Of a stretch of DNA of 64,000 bases, positions 34,790 to 43,901 are shown in pieces. The position numbers and the translations under genes were made by a program. The stretch's first letter is position 1; the number at the start of each line of letters is the position of its first letter. The DNA comes from Chloroflexota bacterium. Lineage in GTDB: Bacteria > Chloroflexota > Anaerolineae > Anaerolineales > UBA11579. The stretch spans positions 104,224-168,223 of the forward strand of contig VRUJ01000004.1 in assembly GCA_019456165.1 (NCBI GenBank), in the 5' to 3' direction. A model generated the notes under the pieces. It searched no databases. It saw only the letters and a program-made list of their open reading frames with translations, and was not told where the DNA came from.

Positions 34790-35800
34790 TCATTCCTTCA
34801 CAGAAGCAGATAAATACGCATCTTCGAGAGGGGCAATAATTTCCTGAAGCTGCTGAATGTTAAACCAATCACTGTTGGTATCGCTAGCATAACGAAAACC
34901 ATCGCTTAATGATTTGCCCTTCTCCGCCCAGGCAAGGCCAAACCAGGGTGTCTCGGCTGGCTGCACAACATACATATCTTCCATTTCTACAGTTGTGCGC
35001 GCTTCATCCTCAGAGACCAAAACCTCATGCAATTTCTCGCCAGCTCGAATGCCAACCATTTCCAGCTCCGCTTCCGGAGCGATCGTTTTAGCTAGGTCAA
35101 CAATCTTCATGCTGGGAATCTTAGGCACAAAAACCTCGCCGCCTTGCATTTGCTCAATGCGGCGAATTACAAAACGTACTCCTTGCTCCAATGAGATCCA
35201 GAAGCGGGTCATGCGTTCATCGGTGATAGTGAGTTTTCCGGTTTCACGCTGCTGAATAAAGATGGGGATCACGCTGCCGCGGCTGCCAACCACATTGCCA
35301 TAGCGCACACAGCTGTAGCGCGTCGAGCGCCCTCCAGCATAAGCGTTACTCTGAACGATCAATTTCTCTGCTGCCAACTTTGTCGCCCCATATAGGTTGA
35401 TTGGGTTCACAGCCTTATCTGTGCTTAATGCCATCACCTTATTCACACCGGCATCCAGCGCGGCTTCGACGACGTTGCTGCTGCCCAGGATATTGGTTTT
35501 GATAGCTTCAATGGGATTGTATTCACAGGCAGGCACTTGCTTGAGGGCTGCCGCATGCACAACTACGTCAACCCCATGCATGGCGCGAAACAGGCGGCGT
35601 TCATCGCGCACATCCCCGATAAAGTAGCGCAGGTTTGTTTGGTCAAAGCCAGCGATGCGCATCTCGTGTTGTTTCAGCTCATCCCGGCTGAAAATGATCA
35701 CCTTTACTGGGTTATGTTCCTCAACCAAAACCTGAATGAATTTCTTGCCAAATGAACCGGTGCCCCCGGTTACCAATACCGTTTTATCATTCCACTTCAT
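34790..35800 (-). CDS. UDP-GlcNAc 4,6-dehydratase (inverting type, PseB-like)
   Basis: 336 residues of the extended SDR family that makes UDP-4-keto-6-deoxy-HexNAc by 4,6-dehydration with 5-epimerisation. Motifs: LVTGGTGSFGKKFIQVL, HAAALKQVPACEYNP, ALSTDKAVNPINLYGATKLAAEKL with the DK pair and YxxxK, CVRYGNVVGSRGSV, and VPKIPSMKIVDLA. All match PseB/FlaA1-type enzymes. The ATG at 35800 has GGAG 6 bases upstream; the longer frame from a TTG at 35812 is less likely. It overlaps the preceding GT-B gene by 14 bases. The pseudaminic-type partners PseC, PseG and PseH are not in the window. Confidence 0.9.
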   Translation of the reverse strand: MKWNDKTVLVTGGTGSFGKKFIQVLVEEHNPVKVIIFSRDELKQHEMRIAGFDQTNLRYFIGDVRDERRLFRAMHGVDVVVHAAALKQVPACEYNPIEAIKTNILGSSNVVEAALDAGVNKVMALSTDKAVNPINLYGATKLAAEKLIVQSNAYAGGRSTRYSCVRYGNVVGSRGSVIPIFIQQRETGKLTITDERMTRFWISLEQGVRFVIRRIEQMQGGEVFVPKIPSMKIVDLAKTIAPEAELEMVGIRAGEKLHEVLVSEDEARTTVEMEDMYVVQPAETPWFGLAWAEKGKSLSDGFRYASDTNSDWFNIQQLQEIIAPLEDAYLSASVKE

Positions 35801-37436
35801 GATCGGCTCCAATAAACATATTTTCGTCTGCGGCTAAATCGCCGAATTCTACTTGCTCACCGGCAAAATATCTAAAAGTCCTACCAAAAGCACGTTCGCC
35901 TTCCGAGCTGAATACCCTGCGAAGAGGCCAGGTTTTCACGGCATCCCAATCACCGCGCAAGCCCCGTATATGCCAGGGAAAAGGGAAAGGATACTCAAAG
36001 AAAAAATGGTATCCATAATGCCAGGCAGCGCGCACTTGATCTTCGGTTAGAGCGTGTTTCTCTGGATTATCAAGTATCGAATCTAGCGATTCGAAATACT
36101 CTTCCCAGGAGTTAAGATCCAGCGTAAAACCTTTTCCACGATAATGTGTATTGCCTACTGGGATCACAATCACGCCGCTCATGGCCATTTCCAAACCTAC
36201 CGTGGTTGTATATGTAAGTCCCAGGCTGGCAATCGAGACAAGGTCATATGTATTCACAGGATCTTCTGCCTCGATAATGTGAACGTTGCTAGGTAAGTGC
36301 GGAAAACTCTCGCGCACAATTTCTCCTACTGAAGGACCATCCGTGATCGCTTCTCCTGGGTGCACGCGCAGCACAAATTGAACCTGGGTGTTATCGGAAA
36401 AATATTGGACTGTGCGCAAAACCCATTCTGTCATACTGCTGGTGAACACCTGTCGTCCTAGAGTAAGGCTGTCTCCAACAACATTTGCAGCCAAAAGAAC
36501 CACGGGGCGGTTATCCAAACCCAACCTTTTACGCACCTTTTCATCCCCTTCAGATGGTTGGCCTTGCCAACGACGTTTAAAATTCTTCCATAAATCTGCT
36601 TGTTTCCGAGAAGTAAACAACTGCTTGAGCATGTTTAATTGAGATTCTGCGAGGGGTAGATCCTTTACCGCCTCCCATATCTCTGAAGTGTCCTGATGGA
36701 TTACCTCCCGGTTGCGCGAGATCCACGTCCGCTCGCGTTGCTCCCCAAATTCATAGCTCATAACCGGTATTCCCAGGTATTTGGCTGCTTGAAAAACCGC
36801 TCCAAATTCGATGATCAATCCATTGGGTACAATCACGACATCCGGATTATTTTCCTGCATCCATGCAAGGGCTGCCCCGGCTGCTAAACTGTTTCGCTGC
36901 ATGCGTAATGTGTATAATTCGTCTGTTAGATCAATTTCTTCTTTTTGCTGGATATATTGAAGATCGTATTCTGATAAGCTTTTGATTGCCTTATCCAATT
37001 CTTTTGGCAGAATACCCACAGGGTCAATATCCAATAAAGAAATAGTCTGAATAACCGGTTCTGCCCGTTTAAGTACACCATGGGAGTAGAGATTGTAACG
37101 GCGCAGATCATATTTTGAGTAAGGCACGCTATAATGCGCGTAAGGGAGATAACCGAGAGTGAGATCGTGGCCAAATCCTGCTAAACCCATGCCCAGTAAG
37201 GATGTATGCCGTATCCAGGGGCGCAAGGTGCCGAACAGGAATATCTTTTTCCCGACGCGATCCCTAAAAGGAGAAGCCATAACTTCTTCACGCCAAATAG
37301 GAAGGGCGGTTTTTAACTTTTCCAATTTAAACTTGCCTGTTGGTTTGCCACTTTGGCGGATAAACCAATCCAATTCAGCAGTAAGCGGAAAACTACCCAG
37401 CGCCTTCTTTAATTGTTGCTTAGGTGACGAGGCCAT
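35787..37436 (-). CDS. KpsS-like GT-B capsule protein (second copy)
   Basis: 549 residues. N-terminal basic helical region, then a C-terminal half with a sugar-nucleotide-binding GT-B lobe: LLAANVVGDSL, VQFVLRVHPGEAI, HIIEAEDPVNTYDLVSIASLGLTYTTTVGLEMAMSGVIVIPVGNTHYRG. The last corresponds to the YNSSIGLEASIMG segment of the copy at 22461. It is therefore a diverged paralogue, with little similarity in the first half. Start ATG at 37436 follows the ABC-ATPase stop; GTG at 37439 is possible. It lies next to the exporter, where a linker- or terminal-sugar transferase is expected. Confidence 0.65.
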   Translation of the reverse strand: MASSPKQQLKKALGSFPLTAELDWFIRQSGKPTGKFKLEKLKTALPIWREEVMASPFRDRVGKKIFLFGTLRPWIRHTSLLGMGLAGFGHDLTLGYLPYAHYSVPYSKYDLRRYNLYSHGVLKRAEPVIQTISLLDIDPVGILPKELDKAIKSLSEYDLQYIQQKEEIDLTDELYTLRMQRNSLAAGAALAWMQENNPDVVIVPNGLIIEFGAVFQAAKYLGIPVMSYEFGEQRERTWISRNREVIHQDTSEIWEAVKDLPLAESQLNMLKQLFTSRKQADLWKNFKRRWQGQPSEGDEKVRKRLGLDNRPVVLLAANVVGDSLTLGRQVFTSSMTEWVLRTVQYFSDNTQVQFVLRVHPGEAITDGPSVGEIVRESFPHLPSNVHIIEAEDPVNTYDLVSIASLGLTYTTTVGLEMAMSGVIVIPVGNTHYRGKGFTLDLNSWEEYFESLDSILDNPEKHALTEDQVRAAWHYGYHFFFEYPFPFPWHIRGLRGDWDAVKTWPLRRVFSSEGERAFGRTFRYFAGEQVEFGDLAADENMFIGADHEVE

Positions 37437-37438
37437 CA

Positions 37439-38710
37439 CTATGCAATCTCCTCAATCTGCCAATCCATCTTAGGGCGGATCAGGCCCAAGCGCGCCTCAC
37501 CCCATTGCTTTCCTGGTGCGCCCATCGCATCTACTGAAAAGGTTAAAGCGTGCTCATCCTGAAAATGCCGTTTAACCCGGTTGACACTAGCATTAACCCC
37601 CAGCACATACTGGCCTTCATTAAGGATATCTGCTGGAATCTGGCAGCGGCTCACATAATGGCCTTGAGGGCGGGTGGCAAACTTATTGTACATTTCAGGC
37701 AGATCAACATCAAATGATGTAAAAACAAACTCGCCGCGATTGGTGAGCAAATATATTCCCACGCGTAACCCCTGAATGGGCTTTTCAAGTTTATATTCCA
37801 TCTCAATAGTGAGCGGTTCAATTGAGCGCGCACGATCGACAACTTTGCCTCGCGGATCGCGGACACGCAGCGCAATAGGTATAAATGGCAGCGAGCTTTC
37901 TGGAATATCCTGATCCTGCCATATCCGCTGGCCTTCTTGGGAAAAACCAGATGACATGTAGAAATCCACAGCTTCAGCTGTGGGGGAGCGATGCACGAGG
38001 CTCCCTTTATCCAAGACAATAGCTTCGTCAGTCAATCGTAATATCGCAGACATATTGTGGCTTACAAATAAGACCGTACGACCCTCTTGAGCCACAGAAC
38101 TCATCTTCCCCAGACATTTTCGTTGAAATTCCGCATCCCCTACTGCCAGCACTTCATCTACAACCAGTATCTCTGGCTCCATATGGGCCGCCACAGAAAA
38201 CGCCAGCCTAAGATACATTCCGCTAGAATAACGCTTCACCGGGGTATCAATAAACTTACTCACACCCGAAAACTCGACGATCGCGTCAAATTTTTTATTG
38301 ATGTCTTTTTGCTTCATCCCTAGAATAGCCCCGTTTAGGTAGATATTTTCTCGCCCAGTTAATTCGGGATGGAAACCAGTTCCGACCTCTAATAGAGAAC
38401 CTACTCGCCCATTGATGGCTGCGTAACCCTCGCTGGGTTCGGTTACACGAGCCAGGATTTTTAGCAGAGTGCTCTTGCCAGCCCCGTTGAGGCCGATGAC
38501 ACCCAATACCTGCCCTTTGCGCACATTAAAGGAAACTTCTCGTAAAGCCCAGATAGTTTCAGTCGAGGGAGTAAGCTGCCGGCGCAGCAGTCGCACCGGC
38601 CAGGTCAGCGCACCGCTGATACTTTCCCGCATTGTACGGTAACGGTTGATCTCAGCGCCAATCTTATACCGTTTGCCCAGATTTTCAACCAGGATTGCAT
38701 TCTCACTCAT
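37439..38710 (-). CDS. wzt: Polysaccharide ABC exporter ATP-binding protein with Wzt C-terminal domain
   Basis: 423 residues. ATPase domain 1-245: Walker A GLNGAGKSTLLK around residue 73, signature YSSGMYLRLAFS, Walker B ILVVDEVLAVGD, and SHNMSAIL switch. The C-terminal ~150 residues (from about 265) look like the beta-sandwich Wzt_C domain that in O8/O9a systems recognises a capped glycan end. It powers export of finished chains together with the permease 15 bases upstream. The presence of the C-terminal domain implies that the chain is terminated with a specific group, for which a methyltransferase and sulfotransferases are candidates here. Confidence 0.92.
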   Translation of the reverse strand: MSENAILVENLGKRYKIGAEINRYRTMRESISGALTWPVRLLRRQLTPSTETIWALREVSFNVRKGQVLGVIGLNGAGKSTLLKILARVTEPSEGYAAINGRVGSLLEVGTGFHPELTGRENIYLNGAILGMKQKDINKKFDAIVEFSGVSKFIDTPVKRYSSGMYLRLAFSVAAHMEPEILVVDEVLAVGDAEFQRKCLGKMSSVAQEGRTVLFVSHNMSAILRLTDEAIVLDKGSLVHRSPTAEAVDFYMSSGFSQEGQRIWQDQDIPESSLPFIPIALRVRDPRGKVVDRARSIEPLTIEMEYKLEKPIQGLRVGIYLLTNRGEFVFTSFDVDLPEMYNKFATRPQGHYVSRCQIPADILNEGQYVLGVNASVNRVKRHFQDEHALTFSVDAMGAPGKQWGEARLGLIRPKMDWQIEEIA

Positions 38711-38725
38711 TTTCAGCCACTCAAC

Positions 38726-39589
38726 CTAAACCGTATCCGCGAATGTGCGTTCCATGCTGCGGAAGTAATAAACACCGCTAACCAAGAGCAGAACGGCAAA
38801 TCCAATGGATATCCATAACTCGATTCCCATGCCATTATCTGTTCCCAATAAAGCCCAACGGAATCCTTCTACAACGCCAACCATTGGATTGAGCGAATAC
38901 AGCAGGCGCCACTTTTCCGGAATCTCACTGAGCGGATAAGCCAGGGGTGAAGCCAGCATCCAAAACTGAGTAAGAAAAGGGATAATGTAGTTGATATCTC
39001 GGTAATGTACATTCCAAGCTGAAAACCACAAACCAACCCCAAGGGCTGTCATTAATGCCAATAACAAAAGTAATGGTAAAACCCAGATAGAAGATGTGGG
39101 CGTAACATCGTAGTAGAACATCATGCCAAGTAAAACTACAAAAGCGATCGCGAAATCAACCAAGCCGCTTAATATGGTTGAGAGGGGAATTATCAAACGT
39201 GGAAAATACACCTTGGTAATCATATTACGGCTCGAGACCAATGAACGCCCGGCATCACCCAGAGCTTTAGAGAACAAGTTCCATGGCAGCAATGCTGTGT
39301 AAGTAAATATGGGGCGCGGAATGCCATCCGTTGGAATATTTGCCATATTGCCAAACAGGAGGTTGAATATCACCATTTGCGACAGCGGTTGAATAATCGC
39401 CCAGGCTGCCCCCAGGATAGTCTGTTTATAACGCACCTTGATATCCCGCCAGGTCAGAAAATAAATCAACTCACGGTAGCGCCAAAGGTCCCGCAGGTTA
39501 AGCGCGGCCAAACCTCGGCTAGGTTTAATAATCAACGTCTCAGGTTTTACTTTTGCCTGATTATTTCTTGGTTTAGAAGCAGATGCCAT
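38726..39589 (-). CDS. wzm: Polysaccharide ABC exporter permease
   Basis: A 287-residue ABC-2 type membrane protein with six predicted hydrophobic helices, as expected for Wzm/TagG/KpsM. The N-terminal cytosolic amphipathic piece contains RDIKVRYKQTILGAAWAIIQPLSQM, a hallmark (YKxxxLGxxWxxxxP) of this family. It is preceded by a basic N-terminus. It forms the channel for the ATPase encoded next. With the fused NeuB and the KpsS-like proteins it points to an ABC-transporter-dependent capsule or O-antigen-like route. Confidence 0.92.
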   Translation of the reverse strand: MASASKPRNNQAKVKPETLIIKPSRGLAALNLRDLWRYRELIYFLTWRDIKVRYKQTILGAAWAIIQPLSQMVIFNLLFGNMANIPTDGIPRPIFTYTALLPWNLFSKALGDAGRSLVSSRNMITKVYFPRLIIPLSTILSGLVDFAIAFVVLLGMMFYYDVTPTSSIWVLPLLLLLALMTALGVGLWFSAWNVHYRDINYIIPFLTQFWMLASPLAYPLSEIPEKWRLLYSLNPMVGVVEGFRWALLGTDNGMGIELWISIGFAVLLLVSGVYYFRSMERTFADTV

Positions 39590-39602
39590 ATTTCAAACGA
39601 TC

Positions 39603-40553
39603 CTAATCCCGGTTTTCCCGGAACCATGCAATAGTGCGCTGCAAACCTTCTTCAAAAGGTATTTGAGCACTAAAATCAAATTCTTTCTTGGCGCGGCTAA
39701 CGTCCAGCGCCCGACGCGGCTGGCCGTTTGGTTTGCTGGTATCCCAAACAAGTTTGCCCTCAAACCCCGTCAGTCCTCCAATAAGTTCTGCCAAATTAGT
39801 AATACTAATTTCCATTCCAGAACCAAGGTTTACCGGTTCTGGTCCATCAAACTTTTCGGCTGCTAACAATATACCTTCGGCTGCATCCTCGACATACAAG
39901 AATTCCCTCGTCGGCGAGCCATCGCCCCAAAGTTCCACCTCTTTAGCGTTCTGTTCTTCCGCCTCAATGAATTTACGGATTAAAGCAGGGATGACGTGAG
40001 ATGTCTCTAGATTGAAATTATCTCTCGGACCATATAGGTTGACCGGCAAGAGGTAAATAGCATTGTAGTCAGGATATTGCTGGCGGTAAGCTTGAGACAT
40101 GACAAGCAGCATTTTCTTGGCCAGCCCATAAGGTGCATTGGTTTCCTCCGGGTATCCCTCCCATAGCTCATCCTCTTTGAAAGGCACCTGGGCGTCATTC
40201 GGATACGCACAAACAGTACCGATTGCAACAAATTTCTCAACCTGGCGTTCCCAGGCAGCATGCATCAATGGCACTCCCATCATCAAATTGTTATAGAAAA
40301 ATTCCGCTGGGCGGGTGCGGTTGGCTCCAATTCCACCTGCTAAGGCAGCCAAATGTATTATTATTGTCGGTTTGGCATCCTCCAGCAAACGCAGGCTGGT
40401 AGTTGGGTCAATCAGATCATATTCACTTTTGCGAGGCACAAAAATATCTTTCGCGCCGCGCGCTTGCAGCTTTTCAACGACAAAGGAGCCTAAAAACCCT
40501 CCCCCGCCAGTTACGCAAACACGCTGGTTCTCCCAGAAATTATTGTTTTCCAT
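39603..40553 (-). CDS. GDP-L-fucose synthase / NAD-dependent epimerase-reductase
   Basis: About 316 residues from the ATG at 40553. Motifs: [74 protein letters not shown] (Tyr/Lys), and [24 protein letters not shown]. The AGGIxAN and NLYGPxDNF stretches are typical of Fcl/WcaG, which converts GDP-4-keto-6-deoxymannose to GDP-L-fucose. The partner GDP-mannose 4,6-dehydratase is not in the window. A TTG at 40589 would add 12 residues; ATG is preferred because it matches family starts. The substrate could be a related sugar. Confidence 0.82.
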   Translation of the reverse strand: MENNNFWENQRVCVTGGGGFLGSFVVEKLQARGAKDIFVPRKSEYDLIDPTTSLRLLEDAKPTIIIHLAALAGGIGANRTRPAEFFYNNLMMGVPLMHAAWERQVEKFVAIGTVCAYPNDAQVPFKEDELWEGYPEETNAPYGLAKKMLLVMSQAYRQQYPDYNAIYLLPVNLYGPRDNFNLETSHVIPALIRKFIEAEEQNAKEVELWGDGSPTREFLYVEDAAEGILLAAEKFDGPEPVNLGSGMEISITNLAELIGGLTGFEGKLVWDTSKPNGQPRRALDVSRAKKEFDFSAQIPFEEGLQRTIAWFRENRD

Positions 40554-40655
40554 ATCCTTTGAAACCTGATAACCTTTTTGCCTGCTCAATATCTTTCTTT
40601 TGACAATTCTATTGAATTTTTACCCTTGCGAAGGTTGGTTTACAAGAGTAAAAGG

Positions 40656-41669
40656 TTATTGCACAATAAACTGCGCATTCCGATACCTTTCATTCTTAGG
40701 ATTACGTATTAAACCAGTTCGCAGAGCATAAAGAACTTCGCGGACCCCATCATCTACAGTCAATTTAGGATCAAAACCCAACTCGCGTTTAATCTTTTCG
40801 AATGATACGATAATATCACGCATATCACCGCCGAAGCTCATATCCTTATAACGCACATTGGTTTCAGGCAGTCGCTTTAAGATCAATGTTACGACTTCGT
40901 CCTTAGTGTAATTACCCGCATCCGAGCCTAGATTGTAAACTTGTCCGCGAATTTTCTCTTCGGGAGCTTCCAATCCCAGAATGATGCCCGCCACCACTTC
41001 CCTGACATGTACAAACGAGCGCGAATATCCTCGCTGGTAGATCAACAACTCTCTTTTTGTATATGCTTCCAACACAAACTGGTTGACTATCAGGTCAAAG
41101 CGCGTTCGCGGAGAAATTCCAAACAAGGTTGCGAAGCGGTAGATCAACGGAGCACATTCTGCTTCGCTCTGCCCCAGGAGATACTTTTCAGATGCTATTT
41201 TGGTTTCAGCATATAAAGATTGCGGGTTCAAGGGTGATGACTCGTCAACCTTGTTGCCATCAGTAGATAGCCCGTAATTACTGTACGAAGAGGCAAATAC
41301 AAATCGTTCCACACTAAGATCAACGGCCTGTTCAAACACCCGCTGAGTAGCCTCGACGTTGTAACGCCAAGCAACTTGGCGGCCAACCGCCTGGCAAGCT
41401 GGAAAGCCTACAATTCCGGCAAGATGGACTATTGCCTGCGGTTTTTCCCAATCCCCTTTTACTGTATTACGGATCGCCCTGGCATCATGAACATTGGATT
41501 TGATGAATCGGAAATCTGGGTTTGCAAAATACGCGACGAGCGAATCGCCTCCAAACAAGAGATCATCGACAACAGTCACTTTGAAGCCGCGGCGCAGCAG
41601 CTCACCTGTCAGGAGTGATCCAATATATCCCGCGCCTCCGGTTACTAAAACATGCTGTTGAGTGCTCAT
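40656..41669 (-). CDS. NAD-dependent sugar epimerase/dehydratase
   Basis: 337 residues of the extended SDR family: VLVTGGAGYIGSLLTGEL, VVDDLLFGGDSL, IVHLAGIVGFPACQ, FASSYSNYG, YAETKIASEKYLLG (Tyr/Lys), FVHVREVV and VYNLGSDAGNYTK. The overall pattern fits nucleoside-diphosphate-sugar epimerases of unknown specificity found in polysaccharide loci. Its ATG overlaps the stop of the preceding winged-helix regulator (ATGA), so the two are cotranslated. Confidence 0.85.
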   Translation of the reverse strand: MSTQQHVLVTGGAGYIGSLLTGELLRRGFKVTVVDDLLFGGDSLVAYFANPDFRFIKSNVHDARAIRNTVKGDWEKPQAIVHLAGIVGFPACQAVGRQVAWRYNVEATQRVFEQAVDLSVERFVFASSYSNYGLSTDGNKVDESSPLNPQSLYAETKIASEKYLLGQSEAECAPLIYRFATLFGISPRTRFDLIVNQFVLEAYTKRELLIYQRGYSRSFVHVREVVAGIILGLEAPEEKIRGQVYNLGSDAGNYTKDEVVTLILKRLPETNVRYKDMSFGGDMRDIIVSFEKIKRELGFDPKLTVDDGVREVLYALRTGLIRNPKNERYRNAQFIVQ

Positions 41670-42154
41670 ACGGTCCCATCCATATTTAATGATACCTTCA
41701 CTCCCTCAACTCTCAATGTAGGCACGCCCTCATCTTCAACTACCTGAATGCCTTGCTCTAATGAAGTAAGACGGCAGATATCGGCAATGTCTTCCTGGCC
41801 GTTCAGCTGTCCTTCAATACTTACACGGCTGAATCCCGCTGCCCGAACTTCTGATAACAGACCCTGAACCCGTTGTCTCGTTTTCCGGTAGAGCAAGAAA
41901 GAACGCTCAACATATTCCACGGTCAAGTGAGCACGCAATGCAATGCCCTTGGGTGTGATTATGTAGCGCAGTTTACGCCGCTGGGCGCGTTTAACTTTCA
42001 CATACCCTTTTGAAACTAAGCGTTTAAGGTGCCAGTTCACCGTGCCGACTGCCACCCCTAAATGTGCCGCCAGCGAAGCTTGGGTAATATCAGGATCGTC
42101 TTCGATTTGATCCAGCAGGGCCAAATCTCGTGTTGGGTTGGGAGTTTGTTCCAT
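41666..42154 (-). CDS. Winged-helix transcriptional regulator of the polysaccharide locus
   Basis: 162 residues. The N-terminal half is a winged helix: LLDQIEDDPDITQASLAAHLGVAVGTVNWHLKRLVSKGYVKVKRAQRRKLRYIITPKG, a MarR/LexA-like DNA-binding domain with recognition helix around residues 35-52. The C-terminal half (100-162) has an unrecognised small alpha/beta region, which may sense a signal. It is cotranscribed with the epimerase gene (ATGA overlap). A 22-base perfect palindrome 105 bases upstream of its start is a possible operator. Confidence 0.8.
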   Translation of the reverse strand: MEQTPNPTRDLALLDQIEDDPDITQASLAAHLGVAVGTVNWHLKRLVSKGYVKVKRAQRRKLRYIITPKGIALRAHLTVEYVERSFLLYRKTRQRVQGLLSEVRAAGFSRVSIEGQLNGQEDIADICRLTSLEQGIQVVEDEGVPTLRVEGVKVSLNMDGTV

Positions 42155-42258
42155 ATTAAATTCTAAAATTCAGAAGTTGAATTATAACAGTGGTTGGAGA
42201 ATGGTCAAGGGGCAAATATTTACCAGGAATGTATGTGGGTTCAGTAGGTGGGTGTTGG

Positions 42259-42280
42259 ACAATGGGCTTAAGCCCATTGT
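42259..42280. promoter_or_regulatory. Perfect 22-base palindrome upstream of the winged-helix regulator
   Basis: Half-site ACAATGGGCTT followed directly by its complement, no spacer. It lies 105-126 bases upstream of the regulator start and after the flavoprotein gene stop. As a transcription terminator it lacks a T-tract on either strand. A dimeric regulator operator is more likely, perhaps of the regulator itself (inference). Confidence 0.5.
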
Positions 42281-42357
42281 TTCCCTTTAAGAAATTAGCC
42301 ATACAATTAAAACCTAATAGTCTTCTCCCCCATTTAATAAACCCGTCACCTAAAACA

Positions 42358-43779
42358 TCAATCCACGATCTTATAATCCGCCACTCTGCGCTCAAGTTTG
42401 TCCCAAATAACATTGGGCTGCTCCCCAGCAGCCAAGTGTTCGGCAATGAAACGGCCCATATCCGTGCAGTGATCGGAGTTGTTATAGTTATACATACCAA
42501 TGCGGCCGGTGGTCAACAGGTTGGTCACCTGCTGCAGCTTTTGACTGACGGTTTTAATCTTTTCAACATACTCCTGATCGTAGCGCGGGTAAAAATTTTG
42601 CTGCTTGTAAACATAATGCCCGTCCACATCTGCCTCATCTACCAAACCTGTTTTTATTAAACCTTCAATCACTTTCTGGGCAAGTTCTTCGTCACTGGCT
42701 TGCCACAGCTCGCTGCCTTCTGTGGTTGTGAAATCCGCGCTGAGCACCGTCCGGTCACTAGGGCCCATTTCTGGGTTCATCTGCTTTTGCTCAAACAAGC
42801 GGCTGAAGACAATATCCTTTTCCGGGAAAAAGATCCACTGGTCTTCCAGGACCAAACTGCGCTTAAGAAAAATGTATACCAGAATCAAGTGCCGGAATTG
42901 CAAACCCTGAACGGCGCGGTTAAATTGCACATCCCGCTCCCCAAAAATCAACTTGCCAACCAACGGCAGGGGAATTGAAGAAATCACGTAGTCGCTGGGA
43001 AATGTGGTTTTTTCGCCCTCCACCAAGGCCTCAACAGCCACAATTTTATCGGCTGATTGCTTCAAGCCGGTAACTTGAGTGTTGCAATGAATTTTCCCTC
43101 CGTCCTGCTGGGTTCTTTCGGCCATAGCGTTAGGAAAATCGCCGAAGCCCTTACGCGGGTAATAGAAAAGTTCAGCATTTGTTTCCGCGGTCTCCTTTTT
43201 TAACCCCAATAATTTGAGTATCACTTCGAATCCTCCCGAAGCAGGCACACGGGTGCGCGCCATCTCCGCATGTAGGCTGGCGGGATCGCCCCAAACTTTT
43301 TCAGCAAGCGGTTGAAAGATAAGATCGTAGGTTGGTCGGCCAAAGCGTTGGATTATATACTCCTCGTAAGAAGCCGGAGGCTTGCGATTAAATAACCCTT
43401 TCAGTATTTCAATTCCAAAACCAAGCCCAATTCGCAAAAACATCAGCGGGCCTAGCGCACCAGCCAGGTTTCCCAGACGCAGGGGGTAGTCGACCAACTG
43501 GCCGCGTAGAAATAGGCGGTTCTTTTTGGGCAATTCCAGTAAACGGTCCCCCATCAATGCCTGGATTTCTTCCATTATCCCGGGAATAACGGAATACAAC
43601 TTGTGCGCGCCGTAATCGAGCATAAACCCATTTTTCTCAAACGTACCACAAAGCCCGCCGATCACTGGGGCTTTCTCTAAAACTGTTACCTGATATTTCC
43701 CCGTGCGCGCCAAGAAGTATCCGGCCGCAAGACCGCTAACACCCGCTCCTAAAACCACAATCTTTTGCTTATCAGTCAA
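42358..43779 (-). CDS. NAD(P)/FAD-binding amine-oxidase-like protein
   Basis: 473 residues with an N-terminal FAD-binding Rossmann motif IVVLGAGVSGLAAGYFLARTG, then VLEKAPVIGGLCGTFEKNGFMLDYGAHKL. This is the architecture of phytoene-desaturase/protoporphyrinogen-oxidase-like and UDP-galactopyranose-mutase-like flavoproteins. Similar proteins are common in surface-polysaccharide loci. The C-terminal end carries RIGMYNYNNSDHCTDMGRFIAE, resembling the FAD-contacting motif of this superfamily. The start is a TTG at 43779 with GGAG 8 bases upstream. Reaction unknown. Confidence 0.82.
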   Translation of the reverse strand: MTDKQKIVVLGAGVSGLAAGYFLARTGKYQVTVLEKAPVIGGLCGTFEKNGFMLDYGAHKLYSVIPGIMEEIQALMGDRLLELPKKNRLFLRGQLVDYPLRLGNLAGALGPLMFLRIGLGFGIEILKGLFNRKPPASYEEYIIQRFGRPTYDLIFQPLAEKVWGDPASLHAEMARTRVPASGGFEVILKLLGLKKETAETNAELFYYPRKGFGDFPNAMAERTQQDGGKIHCNTQVTGLKQSADKIVAVEALVEGEKTTFPSDYVISSIPLPLVGKLIFGERDVQFNRAVQGLQFRHLILVYIFLKRSLVLEDQWIFFPEKDIVFSRLFEQKQMNPEMGPSDRTVLSADFTTTEGSELWQASDEELAQKVIEGLIKTGLVDEADVDGHYVYKQQNFYPRYDQEYVEKIKTVSQKLQQVTNLLTTGRIGMYNYNNSDHCTDMGRFIAEHLAAGEQPNVIWDKLERRVADYKIVD

Positions 43780-43812
43780 TTTAATATCTCCACTGCCAGT
43801 TTATTCCAATAT

Positions 43813-43841
43813 ATTGTAAAATATCACCCTTTTTGTTTCAG
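43813..43841 (-). promoter_or_regulatory. Possible promoter of the flavoprotein gene
   Basis: On the minus strand CTGAAA (43836-43841) and TACAAT (43813-43818) are 17 bases apart. They lie 34 bases upstream of the TTG start of the flavoprotein gene, in the only sizeable gap of that part of the locus. Confidence 0.35.
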
Positions 43842-43901
43842 CATACGGACTCCCCATCCTGAAATCATTATTTAGGTTTCCATTGTTTATGCCGCAAAGG
43901 A

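Noticed and set aside
42259..42280. Reading the palindrome as a transcription terminator
   Set aside because: Neither strand has a T-tract after the stem, and the stem has essentially no loop. An operator is a better explanation.
42156..42500. 114-codon minus-strand frame beginning inside the flavoprotein gene
   Set aside because: It is an alternative frame of the flavoprotein gene running into the intergenic region, contains the palindrome, and has no ribosome binding site or family similarity.
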